This document shows positions 6,809-12,859 of a stretch of 13,397 nt of DNA, piece after piece. Under the pieces are notes generated by a model. It was not told the DNA's origin, did not search any database, and saw only the letters and a program-made list of their open reading frames with translations. The position numbers and the translations under genes were made by a program. Origin of the DNA: Nocardiopsaceae bacterium (GTDB lineage: Bacteria; Actinomycetota; Actinomycetes; Streptosporangiales; Streptosporangiaceae); NCBI GenBank assembly GCA_031254715.1, contig JAIRTY010000726.1, positions 1 to 13,397 of the forward strand. The letters run 5' to 3'. Positions within the stretch are counted from its first letter, which is position 1. Every line of letters begins with the position of its first letter.

Positions 6809-6902
6809 CGCTGCCCGGTGACAGCGCTGCCGGCGACGGCGCTGCCGGCGACGGCGCTGCCCGGTGACGGCGCTGCCCGGTGACGGCGCTGCCCGGTGAC
6901 GG
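6809..6902. repeat. 15/16-bp tandem repeat array between convergent genes
   Basis: About six consecutive copies: two 15-base units GCGCTGCCGGCGACG and three 16-base units GCGCTGCCCGGTGACG, preceded by a variant copy with GACA and followed by a decayed one. It lies between the kinase stop (6760) and the terminator of the leftward transglycosylase gene. There are no spacers, so it is not a CRISPR array. Confidence 0.85.
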
Positions 6903-6914
6903 CTGTTCCGCATC

Positions 6915-6954
6915 CGAGGGCGGGGCCCGCCGTGCCCCGGCCGACCCCGCCTCG
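6915..6954 (-). terminator. Terminator of the first transglycosylase gene
   Basis: CGAGGGCGGGG (6915-6925) pairs with CCCCGCCTCG (6945-6954) with one bulged base, only 7 bases beyond the stop codon at 6962-6964. Confidence 0.75.
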
Positions 6955-6961
6955 CCAGCGG

Positions 6962-7873
6962 TCAGTAGCCCATGTAGGAACCGCCACCGCGGACAGCCGC
7001 GACTCCGGGGATATTGCTCATGGAGCCATACCTGTCGATGGCGTACCGGAACGCGGCGATCATGTTGTCGACCGGGTTCCAGATGTCGCCGTAACCGCGC
7101 AGGTGGTACGCCTTGAATGTGGGCTGTATCACCTGGGCGATGCCCTCCGACGGGGTGCCGGCCGCGGCATTCGAGTCCCAGCCGTTGTAGGCGCCCGGAT
7201 CGCCGCCCGACTCGTGCCCGACGACGATGAACGCGGCGCCGGTGTCGAGCTTCGAGGCGGGGGTGCCGTTCCTCCTCATCACCAGTTCGGCGTGGCAGAT
7301 CCACCAGTGCAGCTGCGACGAATGGCAGCGGCCGTGGTGGTGCCCGTGGTGGCCGTGCGACCCGTTGTTCCCGCCGTGATGGCCGCCCGCGGACTTGTGC
7401 CCGTCGTGCTGGCCCGCTGCGGACTTGTGCGCGGCCTTCTGAGGCGCGGCCGTCTGGTGCGCGGCCGTCTGGTGCGTCGCCGTCGCCTGACCAGCCGCTT
7501 GGCCAGCTGTCACCTGCCGGGCCGCGTGCTGCGGGGCGGCTGCCGGGCCGGCCGATCCATGCCTGGCCGCTGACGCGTTCGCCGCTGCCAGACCGTCCGC
7601 CAGCAACGACAGGTGGCTGGTACCGCTGCCAGCGCGGCTAGTTGACGACGGCGCGCCTGCCGCGTGATCGGGGACCTGCAGCGGGCCCGCCACCCCGACG
7701 TGCTGGGTGGTCGCGGCGGCCAGGGCAAGGCCGGCCGGCCCGCCGGCTGGCGCTGCAACGCCGATGCCGGTGAGGACGCCGATGCCCGCCGCCGCGGCCG
7801 CGACCGCGAACGTGAGCCGGGCAGGCTTCCGATAGGGGTTCCTGAGCGGGGAAAATGTCCTTGGGAGGGACAA
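6962..7873 (-). CDS. Exported lytic transglycosylase (SLT domain) with a His-rich linker
   Basis: Predicted secreted muramidase-like enzyme of 303 residues that cleaves the glycan strand of peptidoglycan. N-terminal export signal: RNPYRKPARL at 11-20 followed by a hydrophobic stretch to about 42 and APA. A long Ala/Gln/His-rich linker follows, with 16 His between 149 and 184 (for example HGHHGHHHGRCH), which could bind Zn or Ni. The catalytic domain covers about 185-303: Glu221 in GHESGGDPGAYNGWDSNA is the expected acid, followed by GIAQVIQPTFKAYH at 244-257. The TTG start at 7873 is chosen over an upstream in-frame ATG (8035) because the sequence around it (AAGGTTCACC-TTG-TC) is conserved in the two paralogues at 9142 and 10275. 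Convergent with the kinase and transcribed alone. It probably acts in wall remodelling, growth or spore germination (inference). Confidence 0.85.
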   Translation of the reverse strand: MSLPRTFSPLRNPYRKPARLTFAVAAAAAGIGVLTGIGVAAPAGGPAGLALAAATTQHVGVAGPLQVPDHAAGAPSSTSRAGSGTSHLSLLADGLAAANASAARHGSAGPAAAPQHAARQVTAGQAAGQATATHQTAAHQTAAPQKAAHKSAAGQHDGHKSAGGHHGGNNGSHGHHGHHHGRCHSSQLHWWICHAELVMRRNGTPASKLDTGAAFIVVGHESGGDPGAYNGWDSNAAAGTPSEGIAQVIQPTFKAYHLRGYGDIWNPVDNMIAAFRYAIDRYGSMSNIPGVAAVRGGGSYMGY

Positions 7874-8040
7874 GGTGAACCTTCGGTCGGGCGCATGGGG
7901 GTGCGCTCGCACGTCACCCGGGTCACTACCGTCGGTGATGCCGACTGGCAGAAGCGCAGAGATGGGCCGCGGTTCAAGGCGACGCATGAGAGCTGAGGAC
8001 TCCACCACCCGCGCCGGGTGCTTTCGGCGGTCCACTTTGC
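7874..8040 (-). promoter_or_regulatory. Conserved structured 5' leader of the first transglycosylase gene
   Basis: 167-nt untranslated leader that aligns almost without gaps to the 166-nt leader at 9143-9308. The distal block (GTGGACCGCCGAAAGCACCC) matches at 22 of 26 bases; the middle block (TGAACCGCGGCCCATCT) and CGGGTGA are also shared. A hairpin GCGCA/TGCGC (7891-7906) lies just before the AAGG ribosome site and TTG start. This is a possible riboswitch or other cis-regulatory RNA. It lacks the GACAGCTAACC box I would expect of a ydaO (c-di-AMP) riboswitch. Confidence 0.6.
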
Positions 8041-8084
8041 ATCAAGAGGGCGCCTTGTTTTGCCCCGAACGGGCGAATTCATGC

Positions 8085-8100
8085 TATGACCAGGGTCACA
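8085..8100 (-). promoter_or_regulatory. Crp-like binding site
   Basis: Read leftward: TGTGA-CCCTGG-TCATA, one mismatch from the Crp/FNR-family consensus TGTGA-N6-TCACA. It begins 212 bases from the TTG at 7873. The paralogous site at 9352-9367 has the same TGTGA-N6-TCATA form and nearly the same distance. Confidence 0.55.
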
Positions 8101-8375
8101 TTTGTCAGAAATTTTTCGAACGTAAGTCCGATTCTCTAGCTATCGACTGGACGTCTTGGACGAACATGGAGACCACGGACACAGCATGTGATCCAGCCCA
8201 CTGTCTAACAGTCCGTAATTTATATAGCACGAACAGTTGGTGATTTTAGTCAGACCGAATGGGGTCAGATATTCCCGTTCAGCCATTTCATGTCTCTGGG
8301 TGTTGTTCTGATTACATAGCGTAAGCGAACCCGCTGGCCAGGCCCCGCAGAGCAGTGACCGGCCCTGGAAAGCCA
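8101..8375. other. Intergenic stretch without a supported gene
   Basis: Fairly AT-rich for this genome. It holds a 13-base inverted repeat (ACTGT-CTA-ACAGT, 8200-8212), the AT run TAATTTATATAG near 8215-8226 and a weak TGTGA-N6-CCACT at 8187. I see no convincing reading frame or RNA gene. Confidence 0.5.
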
Positions 8376-8407
8376 GCGACGGCCCTCTCGTACGAGAGGG
8401 CCGTCGC
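8376..8407. terminator. 32-bp perfect palindrome, probable terminator
   Basis: GCGACGGCCCTCTCG (8376-8390), TA, then the exact reverse complement (8393-8407). It lies 48 bases beyond the stop of the leftward transglycosylase gene at 8456 and could work in either direction. Read leftward it is followed by TGGCTTTCC. Confidence 0.8.
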
Positions 8408-8455
8408 GTGTTACGGGGCCTGGCCCGGGCCGTCCGCGGGACGCCCGGCGCCGGC

Positions 8456-9142
8456 TCAGTACCAGCCGGTGGCGGATTCGTGCGACATGGCACCGCAGGG
8501 AGAGCCGTAGAGCTGCTTGATGTAGCCCAGGCCCCACCGGATCTGGGTGGCCGCGCTGGTCTGCCAGTCAGCGCCAGCGCTCGCCATCTTCGACCCGGGC
8601 AGGGCCTGCGGGATGCCGTAGGCGCCGGTGCTCGGGTTGGTGGCGGTCACGCTCCAGCCGCTCTCATGCCCCCAGAGCGAGTCGAGGCACCCGAACTGGC
8701 TGGCTGACCATCCGAACGAGCCCAGCATCGACATGGCGATCTGCTGCGCCGAGCCGGACGGCTGGGCGGCCGCAACCGGCTGCGGCTGCGCACTCGCCGC
8801 CTGGGCGTCCGCGCGGGCCGCCGCCCGGGCAGCAGCCCGGCGCCGCTCGGCCCGGCGAGCTGCCGCTACCCGGGCGGCCATGGCGCGGGCCGCTTGCCGC
8901 TCCACCGCGTCATGCGTCGCTTGCTGCGCGGTCCTGGGGTACCTGGCCGCCCGCGCGAGCCCGGCCGACTGCTGCGGCGTCAGCCGCGTGCCGTAGTCGG
9001 CGAATGCCGTGCCGGGCACCCGGCCCGACGGCGAGGCCGCCGCCACGCCCGATGCCACCGCCACAGCTGCGGTCACGGTCGCGCCGGCTATGGCAAGGGT
9101 CATCCTGGACGGTTTGCGGTTGAGGTCTCGGAACTGAGACAA
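8456..9142 (-). CDS. Exported lytic-transglycosylase-like protein (second paralogue)
   Basis: Predicted secreted peptidoglycan-cleaving protein of 228 residues. Export signal: Arg/Lys-rich start (MSQFRDLNRKPSR), hydrophobic core about 14-36 and ASPS-type cleavage region. An Ala/Arg-rich, probably helical region spans about 57-115 (AARVAAARRAERRRAAARAA). The C-terminal domain covers about 131-228: SMLGSFGWSASQFGCLDSLWGHESGW with catalytic-type Glu160, then GAYGIPQALPGSKMASAGADW at 173-193 and IRWGLGYIKQLYGSPCGA at 201-218, ending in TGWY. C152 and C216 could form a disulfide. The same domain is found in the third paralogue. The TTG at 9142 follows AAAGG by 7 bases, and this context is shared by all three genes. 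Monocistronic. The fold assignment is good; the cleavage reaction is inferred from the family. Confidence 0.88.
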   Translation of the reverse strand: MSQFRDLNRKPSRMTLAIAGATVTAAVAVASGVAAASPSGRVPGTAFADYGTRLTPQQSAGLARAARYPRTAQQATHDAVERQAARAMAARVAAARRAERRRAAARAAARADAQAASAQPQPVAAAQPSGSAQQIAMSMLGSFGWSASQFGCLDSLWGHESGWSVTATNPSTGAYGIPQALPGSKMASAGADWQTSAATQIRWGLGYIKQLYGSPCGAMSHESATGWY

Positions 9143-9308
9143 GATGGACCTTTGGTCGGGCGCGCGATGCGCGCTCGGCTTTCACCCGGGGCTGCCTGCC
9201 GACAACAATGGCGAGCGAGGCAGGTGCGCAGATGTGCCGCGGGTCAGGGCGGCGCGTCGCGGGAGGCGACCATCGGGCGCAGCGGGTGCTTCCGGCGATC
9301 CACCCTGC
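9143..9308 (-). promoter_or_regulatory. Conserved structured 5' leader of the second transglycosylase gene
   Basis: 166-nt leader homologous to 7874-8040. Shared blocks in order: GCA..GTGGA.CGCCG.AAGC with ACCCG, the GCG.CGCC.TGA.CCGCGGC block followed by CATCT, CGGGTGA, the hairpin arm GAGCGC and GCGCCCGACC, then AAAGG and TTG. The pre-start hairpin (9160-9174) has GCGCG/CGCGC where the other copy has GCGCA/TGCGC, a compensatory base-pair change. Confidence 0.6.
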
Positions 9309-9351
9309 ATTGGGCCGGCAGCAGATAGCGCAAAAAAGGCCCCGAAAATGG

Positions 9352-9367
9352 TATGACGTAAATCACA
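9352..9367 (-). promoter_or_regulatory. Crp-like binding site
   Basis: Read leftward: TGTGA-TTTACG-TCATA, followed by a C-A-T sequence also present after the site at 8085-8100. It begins 210 bases from the TTG at 9142. Confidence 0.55.
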
Positions 9368-9451
9368 TGGCCTGGCCTGAATCGCAACGCCCGGCCAGAT
9401 GAGTCAATTGTACTGGGCAAATGCCTGGAAGATACCGGGCACGCAACGCTA

Positions 9452-9467
9452 CGTGAGCTAGATCACA
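9452..9467. promoter_or_regulatory. Second, stronger Crp-like site in the same intergenic region
   Basis: CGTGA-GCTAGA-TCACA, one mismatch from TGTGA-N6-TCACA and nearly palindromic. TCACGTGA follows at 9471-9478, so ACGTGA (9451) and TCACGT (9471) also form an inverted repeat. The remaining stretch to 9594 holds only weak hairpins (for example CCGGC/GCCGG near 9562-9578) beyond the stop of the next gene. Confidence 0.5.
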
Positions 9468-9594
9468 TTATCACGTGAATCCGGGGCGGGAACTACTCTG
9501 AGCAACAATTTCCGCCGCCGGCGAAACCGGTTGCCTACCGCTGGTGATCCCTATCCCGCCTCCGGCAAGCGCCGCCGGTCACGCTCTATCACGC

Positions 9595-10275
9595 TTAGTA
9601 ATAGCTATGAGCTTGCCAGAAGGACCAGGCACTGCACGGGTCGCCATACGTCGATTGGATATAGCCGAGTCCCCACTTGATCTGCGTTGTCGGGTTGGTC
9701 TGCCAGTCAGCTCCGGCAGTGGCCATCTTTGAGCCAGGCAGGGCCTGCGGGATTCCGTAAGCGCCGCTGGCATTCTCGGCGTTATACCGCCAACCGCTCT
9801 CGTGGGTCCAGATGTTGTCAAGGCAGCTGAAGTACGTTTTCGGGTTCCATCCGAAAGACGACAGCATGTTATAGGCGATGGATTGCGCGGTCCCCGGGCT
9901 GGGCGGCGGAGCCGCGGCCACCGACGCCGCCCCGGACCCCGACGACCCCGATGATCCTGACCCGGAAGCCGACTGGGCCGGCCGCTTGGCGACCTTGGGC
10001 GAGCCCACCAGACGCATGGAACGGGAGGCGGCATCCGTCTCAATCATCTGCTGGCGCTGCTGCTCGAGAACGGCCATCGCGCGGCCGTTCGTCAGCGCCG
10101 TGGCGGCGATCGCCGCTCCCGGGCTGTGACCGGGCCGGAGAATTACCAGGTAGCCAGCGACGGCTAGGCCCGCCACCGCGCTTGCCGTGGCGATCGTGGC
10201 CGCAGCCGGGAAAAGAAAGCCCTTCCGGGGCGATGGACGCCGCTTGCCGGGGCTACGCCTCCGGTGTTGTGACAA
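9595..10275 (-). CDS. Exported lytic-transglycosylase-like protein (third paralogue)
   Basis: Predicted secreted or membrane-anchored wall-cleaving protein of 226 residues. An Arg/Lys-rich start (RRRSPGKRRPSPRKG) precedes a long hydrophobic segment at about 19-46 that lacks an obvious cleavage site, so it could stay as an anchor. A short coiled region follows (VLEQQRQQMIE near 69-79), then a Ser/Gly linker (about 101-118). The C-terminal domain (about 128-226) mirrors the second paralogue: NMLSSFGW, CLDNIWTHESGW with catalytic-type Glu159, GAYGIPQALPGSKMATAGADW at 171-191 and IKWGLGYIQSTYGDPCSAW at 199-217, with C151 and C214 as a possible disulfide. The TTG start at 10275 is supported by the shared GAAGG...TTGTC context and removes an unlikely N-terminal extension of 59 residues. 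The promoter was not identified. Confidence 0.87.
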   Translation of the reverse strand: MSQHRRRSPGKRRPSPRKGFLFPAAATIATASAVAGLAVAGYLVILRPGHSPGAAIAATALTNGRAMAVLEQQRQQMIETDAASRSMRLVGSPKVAKRPAQSASGSGSSGSSGSGAASVAAAPPPSPGTAQSIAYNMLSSFGWNPKTYFSCLDNIWTHESGWRYNAENASGAYGIPQALPGSKMATAGADWQTNPTTQIKWGLGYIQSTYGDPCSAWSFWQAHSYY

Positions 10276-10440
10276 TGCGGTCCTTCCGTCGGCCAAACAC
10301 GCCGGGGCCGCTCCGCTCCGACATGCGGGCCGCTGCGGGTCAGGGCAGCGCGCCGCGCAACGGTGGACAGCCCGCCCGGCCGCCGCGCTAGTTTGCGTAA
10401 AGCCCGACAAAGCGATCCAGCACCGTCGGCGACACACTGC
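10276..10440 (-). promoter_or_regulatory. Partly conserved 5' leader of the third transglycosylase gene
   Basis: Shares GCCCTGACCCGC in a GCG.CGCGC context, a short hairpin just before the ribosome site (CGGCC/GGCCG, 10290-10310) and the GACGGAAGGACC-N3-TTGTC start block with the leaders at 7874 and 9143. The distal half has diverged; I could not align it with confidence. Confidence 0.4.
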
Positions 10441-10556
10441 CAGAACCGCCACCGCGATTCCCGGGATTCTGCTGAAAAAGCTGTGTCGCTAAGGCCACCA
10501 GTCTCGTGACGCAGGCCTGTTAATTGCGGCACTCACCGTGACAATCACCAGTTACA

Positions 10557-10620
10557 GGCCCGGCTATAGCTGTGACCACAGGTTGCCGGGCCGGTCCCGC
10601 GCGACACGCGGGCAAACCGG
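10557..10620 (-). terminator. Two adjacent hairpins, terminator of the ATP-binding protein gene
   Basis: First hairpin: GGCCCGG (10557-10563) with CCGGGCC (10586-10592), containing an inner CTGT/ACAG pair. Second: CCGGTCCCGCG (10591-10601) with CGCGGG and ACCGG (10607-10620) and a 3-base bulge. They share two bases, so they may be alternatives. They lie 57-120 bases beyond the stop at 10677. Confidence 0.55.
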
Positions 10621-10676
10621 TGTTAGCACCCTGGGGGCTATCCATAGAGATCGTGGCCGGAGCGAGCGGAGGCGGG

Positions 10677-11171
10677 CTATCCGACCGCGGCCTGGCGAGA
10701 CGGTGACGAAACCGGTGCCGCCGGCAGGCCGGCATTCCAGGGGACGTCGGCCCACACCAGGCGTCCGTGCTCGCCGCCACGGACCCCGGTACGGACAGCG
10801 AGCCCGTGCACCAGCATCAGGCCGCGGCCGTACTCCTCCAGCGGATCGTCGATCATCCTGGGCTCGGTAGCTGCCCCCCGGTCGGCCACGGCCACCCGGA
10901 TCACCGGGCCATGGCAGGTGACCTCTATCCCGAAGCAGCCCCCCTGGCCGCTCGCCGTGTGCCGGACGGCATTCGCGCTCAGTTCCGTGGCGACACTGAT
11001 CACGTCATCGCGCGCGGAGCAGTCCGGCAGCAGCCCGGCCAGCCACCGGCGCAGCTTGCCGATCTCACGTTCTTCGCCCGGCAGGATCCGGCGCCACCGC
11101 CGGCCGGGCGCAGGCTGTCCCGTCATCCCTGGTAAGCCGCAAGCGGTCCCGACGGCACTGTCAGCAGGCAT
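10677..11171 (-). CDS. RsbW/SpoIIAB-like ATP-binding protein (HATPase_c_2)
   Basis: Small GHKL-fold protein of 164 residues of the anti-sigma-factor kinase type common in actinomycetes. The N box is ELSANAVRHTASG at 63-75 (Glu63, Asn67), the G1 box DRG at 97-99 and the G2 box GRGLMLV at 115-121. Members bind ATP and either hold a sigma factor or phosphorylate an anti-anti-sigma protein. No partner gene is adjacent, so the target is unknown. The ATG at 11171 has GAAGGGG about 5 bases upstream; Met16 is an alternative start. It sits beside an XRE-DUF5753/DUF397 pair, a common neighbourhood for such orphan ATPases in these bacteria. A probable promoter lies at 11249-11263 and two hairpins lie downstream. 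Confidence 0.87.
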   Translation of the reverse strand: MPADSAVGTACGLPGMTGQPAPGRRWRRILPGEEREIGKLRRWLAGLLPDCSARDDVISVATELSANAVRHTASGQGGCFGIEVTCHGPVIRVAVADRGAATEPRMIDDPLEEYGRGLMLVHGLAVRTGVRGGEHGRLVWADVPWNAGLPAAPVSSPSRQAAVG

Positions 11172-11248
11172 CTGGCCCCTTCGGCTGTACCGGCACCGGT
11201 TGCGTTCAACCCGCGGGTTCGGTCTTCCCGGAGATCAATACAGTTCAG

Positions 11249-11263
11249 AATATACGAACGTTC
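11249..11263 (-). promoter_or_regulatory. Possible promoter of the ATP-binding protein gene
   Basis: Read leftward, TATATT (11249-11254) is a good -10 box, immediately preceded by the palindrome GAACGTTC (11256-11263). No clear -35 box at the usual spacing. It begins 78 bases before the ATG at 11171. Confidence 0.35.
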
Positions 11264-11323
11264 CGATTATGGATTGGTACGAGGTGGGTCCGCAACGGAT
11301 TCGTCATTCCCGGGATGGGACGG

Positions 11324-11360
11324 CCGGCCTGCCTGGGCAACGGCTGCTCAGGCAGGCCGG
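11324..11360 (-). terminator. Terminator beyond the XRE regulator gene
   Basis: CCGGCCTGCCTG (11324-11335) is perfectly complementary to CAGGCAGGCCGG (11349-11360) around a 13-base loop, about 110 bases beyond the stop at 11470. It is the only strong hairpin between the two leftward genes. Confidence 0.7.
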
Positions 11361-11469
11361 AGTGGCCTGGAGATAGGCGAGCGAGTGCGCTGGCCAGCGG
11401 CGTGCAGCCGCCCGTGGCCCTCGCCGCAGGTGCGCGGCCGCAGGCAGGCGCGAGCCGCGGGGACCTGAG

Positions 11470-12330
11470 CTAGTCCTCGGGCAGCTCGGTGGCGGCGCTC
11501 GTCATGAGCTCAAGGCTGTCATTGGGTGACAGTGCCGCCTCCCGCAGCCGGCAGAAGAGCTTCAGGTAGGGATCAACCTCACCAGGTTCGGTGAGGATCA
11601 GGTCGGAGGTGACCGTGTCGACGGCGACCACGGTCGGGTCTCCGGAGCCGACGTAGGTATAAACCGAGAACGTGCACCGCGGGACGCTGTAGCCCTCGAT
11701 GCGGGCGTCCCCCGGCAGCACCCGCAGGACCACGTTCGGGTCGCTGTTGGCGGTGGTGGACAGGTGGTAGAGCTGCTTCTTCACCACGTCCGGCGGGGCC
11801 GCGAGACGGCGGACCGCCAGCTCGTCCACGATGACCTCATACTTGGGGGCGCCCGGGCGGCGCAGCATCCGCTGCCGGCCCGAGTTGCCGGCCAGCACGC
11901 CGTCGATCGTGAAGGACGGCGCACCGAGCGTGGCCTCGGCGTCGGAGCGCGCCCGCACGAAGTCGGGGACCTGCAGCAGCCCCGGCACGAACGTCTGCTG
12001 GTACTCCTGGATGGTCGTGGCCCCGGCCTCCAGGTTCGCGTACAGGGCCTGCCGGTCCCCCATCCCCCGGGTGGTCTCCCACCAGCCGCGCTCGCCCGCT
12101 TCCCGGGCGATGGTCATGATCTCCGTCCACCGCGGCCCATCCACGTCCAGGGCGTCCAGGATCTTCATGACGTCCGCCTGGTCCACGATGTGGCCATTCT
12201 CGAGCCGGGAGATCTGGGCGCGTGACTCCCCGATCTGCTTGGCGAGCTGCTCGTGCGTCATCCCCGCCTCGCCACGCAGCGCCCGCAGTTCTGCCGCAAG
12301 CCGCAGCTTCCGCACAAATGGGCTAATCAT
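11470..12330 (-). CDS. XRE-family regulator with DUF5753 (Scr1-type antitoxin-like)
   Basis: DNA-binding protein of 286 residues. The Cro/C1-type helix-turn-helix lies at about 10-65 (GMTHEQLAKQIGESRAQISRLENG at 23-46). The DUF5753 domain follows, about 95-275, with the family motif YANLEAGATTIQEYQQTFVPGLLQVPDFVRA at 97-127 quoted here only by its ends: YANLEAG and VPGLLQ. The start at 12330 has GGGAG 7 bases upstream. Such regulators are abundant in Streptomyces and relatives and normally pair with a DUF397 protein; some affect antibiotic production or act as toxin-antitoxin-like pairs. Here the DUF397 gene lies 216 bases upstream, with a terminator-like hairpin between, so this gene probably has its own promoter. 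The palindrome at 12400-12418 is a candidate operator. Confidence 0.93.
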   Translation of the reverse strand: MISPFVRKLRLAAELRALRGEAGMTHEQLAKQIGESRAQISRLENGHIVDQADVMKILDALDVDGPRWTEIMTIAREAGERGWWETTRGMGDRQALYANLEAGATTIQEYQQTFVPGLLQVPDFVRARSDAEATLGAPSFTIDGVLAGNSGRQRMLRRPGAPKYEVIVDELAVRRLAAPPDVVKKQLYHLSTTANSDPNVVLRVLPGDARIEGYSVPRCTFSVYTYVGSGDPTVVAVDTVTSDLILTEPGEVDPYLKLFCRLREAALSPNDSLELMTSAATELPED

Positions 12331-12399
12331 CGGCTAGCTCCCGACCAGCGGCACAGTGCGGCCCCGCGCAGCAGTACTCGGCCTCCCAGACCATCCCAA

Positions 12400-12418
12400 G
12401 TATGGATGTGCGCCATAC
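12400..12418. promoter_or_regulatory. Palindromic operator candidate before the XRE gene
   Basis: GTATGG-ATGTGCG-CCATAC has perfect 6-bp half-sites and a 7-base spacer, 69 bases before the ATG at 12330. It could be bound by the XRE protein itself. Confidence 0.45.
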
Positions 12419-12476
12419 CAGAGACAAGGACCATGCGCGATCCCGGGCAGTGCCCGAAATGGCGCCGGACAGGCGC

Positions 12477-12531
12477 AGGGCGTGCCCTGCGGGGACCCGG
12501 CTCGCGGCCGGGATCCCGCTGGACACGCCCT
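12477..12531 (-). terminator. Large nested hairpin after the DUF397 gene
   Basis: AGGGCGTG (12477-12484) pairs with CACGCCCT (12524-12531). Inside, GGG-A-CCCGG (12492-12500) pairs with CCGGG-AT-CCC (12508-12517). It begins 15 bases beyond the DUF397 stop and separates that gene from the XRE regulator. Confidence 0.7.
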
Positions 12532-12546
12532 AACCGTAAAGACCGG

Positions 12547-12750
12547 TCAGAGGCCGGCCTCACCAGCCCTGACCGCGCGCAGGAACTCCTGCCACCGGTC
12601 GCCGGTGAACTCCAGGACCGGACCGCAGCCTTCCTGCTTGGAGTCACGGACACCGACCATACCCCGGCCGGCCGCAACCTCCACGCAGTTCGCACTGCTG
12701 TTGCTGTAGGTCGACTTGCGCCAGCCCGCGTACTTGTCCTCGGCCATCAT
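12547..12750 (-). CDS. DUF397 domain-containing protein
   Basis: Small protein of 67 residues (66 if the second ATG at 12747 is used), almost all one DUF397 domain: WRKSTYSNSSANCVEVA at 10-26, VGVRDSKQ at 32-39 and PVLEFTGDRWQEFLRAVRAGE at 44-64. GAGAGGAAG precedes the tandem ATGs by 4 and 7 bases; the spacing favours the second. The longer reading to 12834 adds an unrelated N-terminus and would cross the leader. DUF397 proteins are partners of XRE-DUF5753 regulators and have been proposed as small toxins or co-regulators; none of this is shown here. Usually the gene follows its regulator; here it precedes it and has its own promoter and terminator. Confidence 0.9.
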   Translation of the reverse strand: MMAEDKYAGWRKSTYSNSSANCVEVAAGRGMVGVRDSKQEGCGPVLEFTGDRWQEFLRAVRAGEAGL

Positions 12751-12859
12751 GACGCTTCCTCTCGACTGTACGGAGTCCTCGCTGGCGACGGCCCCGCCAA
12801 CCATCGCAGCGCTACGTACGCAACTCCCAATCATCCATGAACCCTTAACTGGACGATTG

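Noticed and set aside
6273..6821. Alternative frame over the kinase tail
   Set aside because: It is an Arg/Pro/Gly shadow frame with no domain. It was examined for a lost membrane segment after a frameshift and shows none.
6809..6902. CRISPR array
   Set aside because: The repeats are directly adjacent without unique spacers, and no cas gene is present.
7874..8035. N-terminal extension of the first transglycosylase to an ATG at 8035
   Set aside because: The extra 54 residues precede the export signal, and the region aligns as noncoding leader with the second gene.
7874..9308. Identifying the leaders as ydaO (c-di-AMP) riboswitches
   Set aside because: Gene type and the GGATCGCCG-like start fit, but GGGGACC, GGGTGAATCC and GACAGCTAACC are not visible; a covariance search is needed.
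10538..10548. GTGACAATCAC as a Crp site for the third transglycosylase gene
   Set aside because: The half-sites are separated by 3 bases, while Crp sites need 6 between TGTGA and TCACA.
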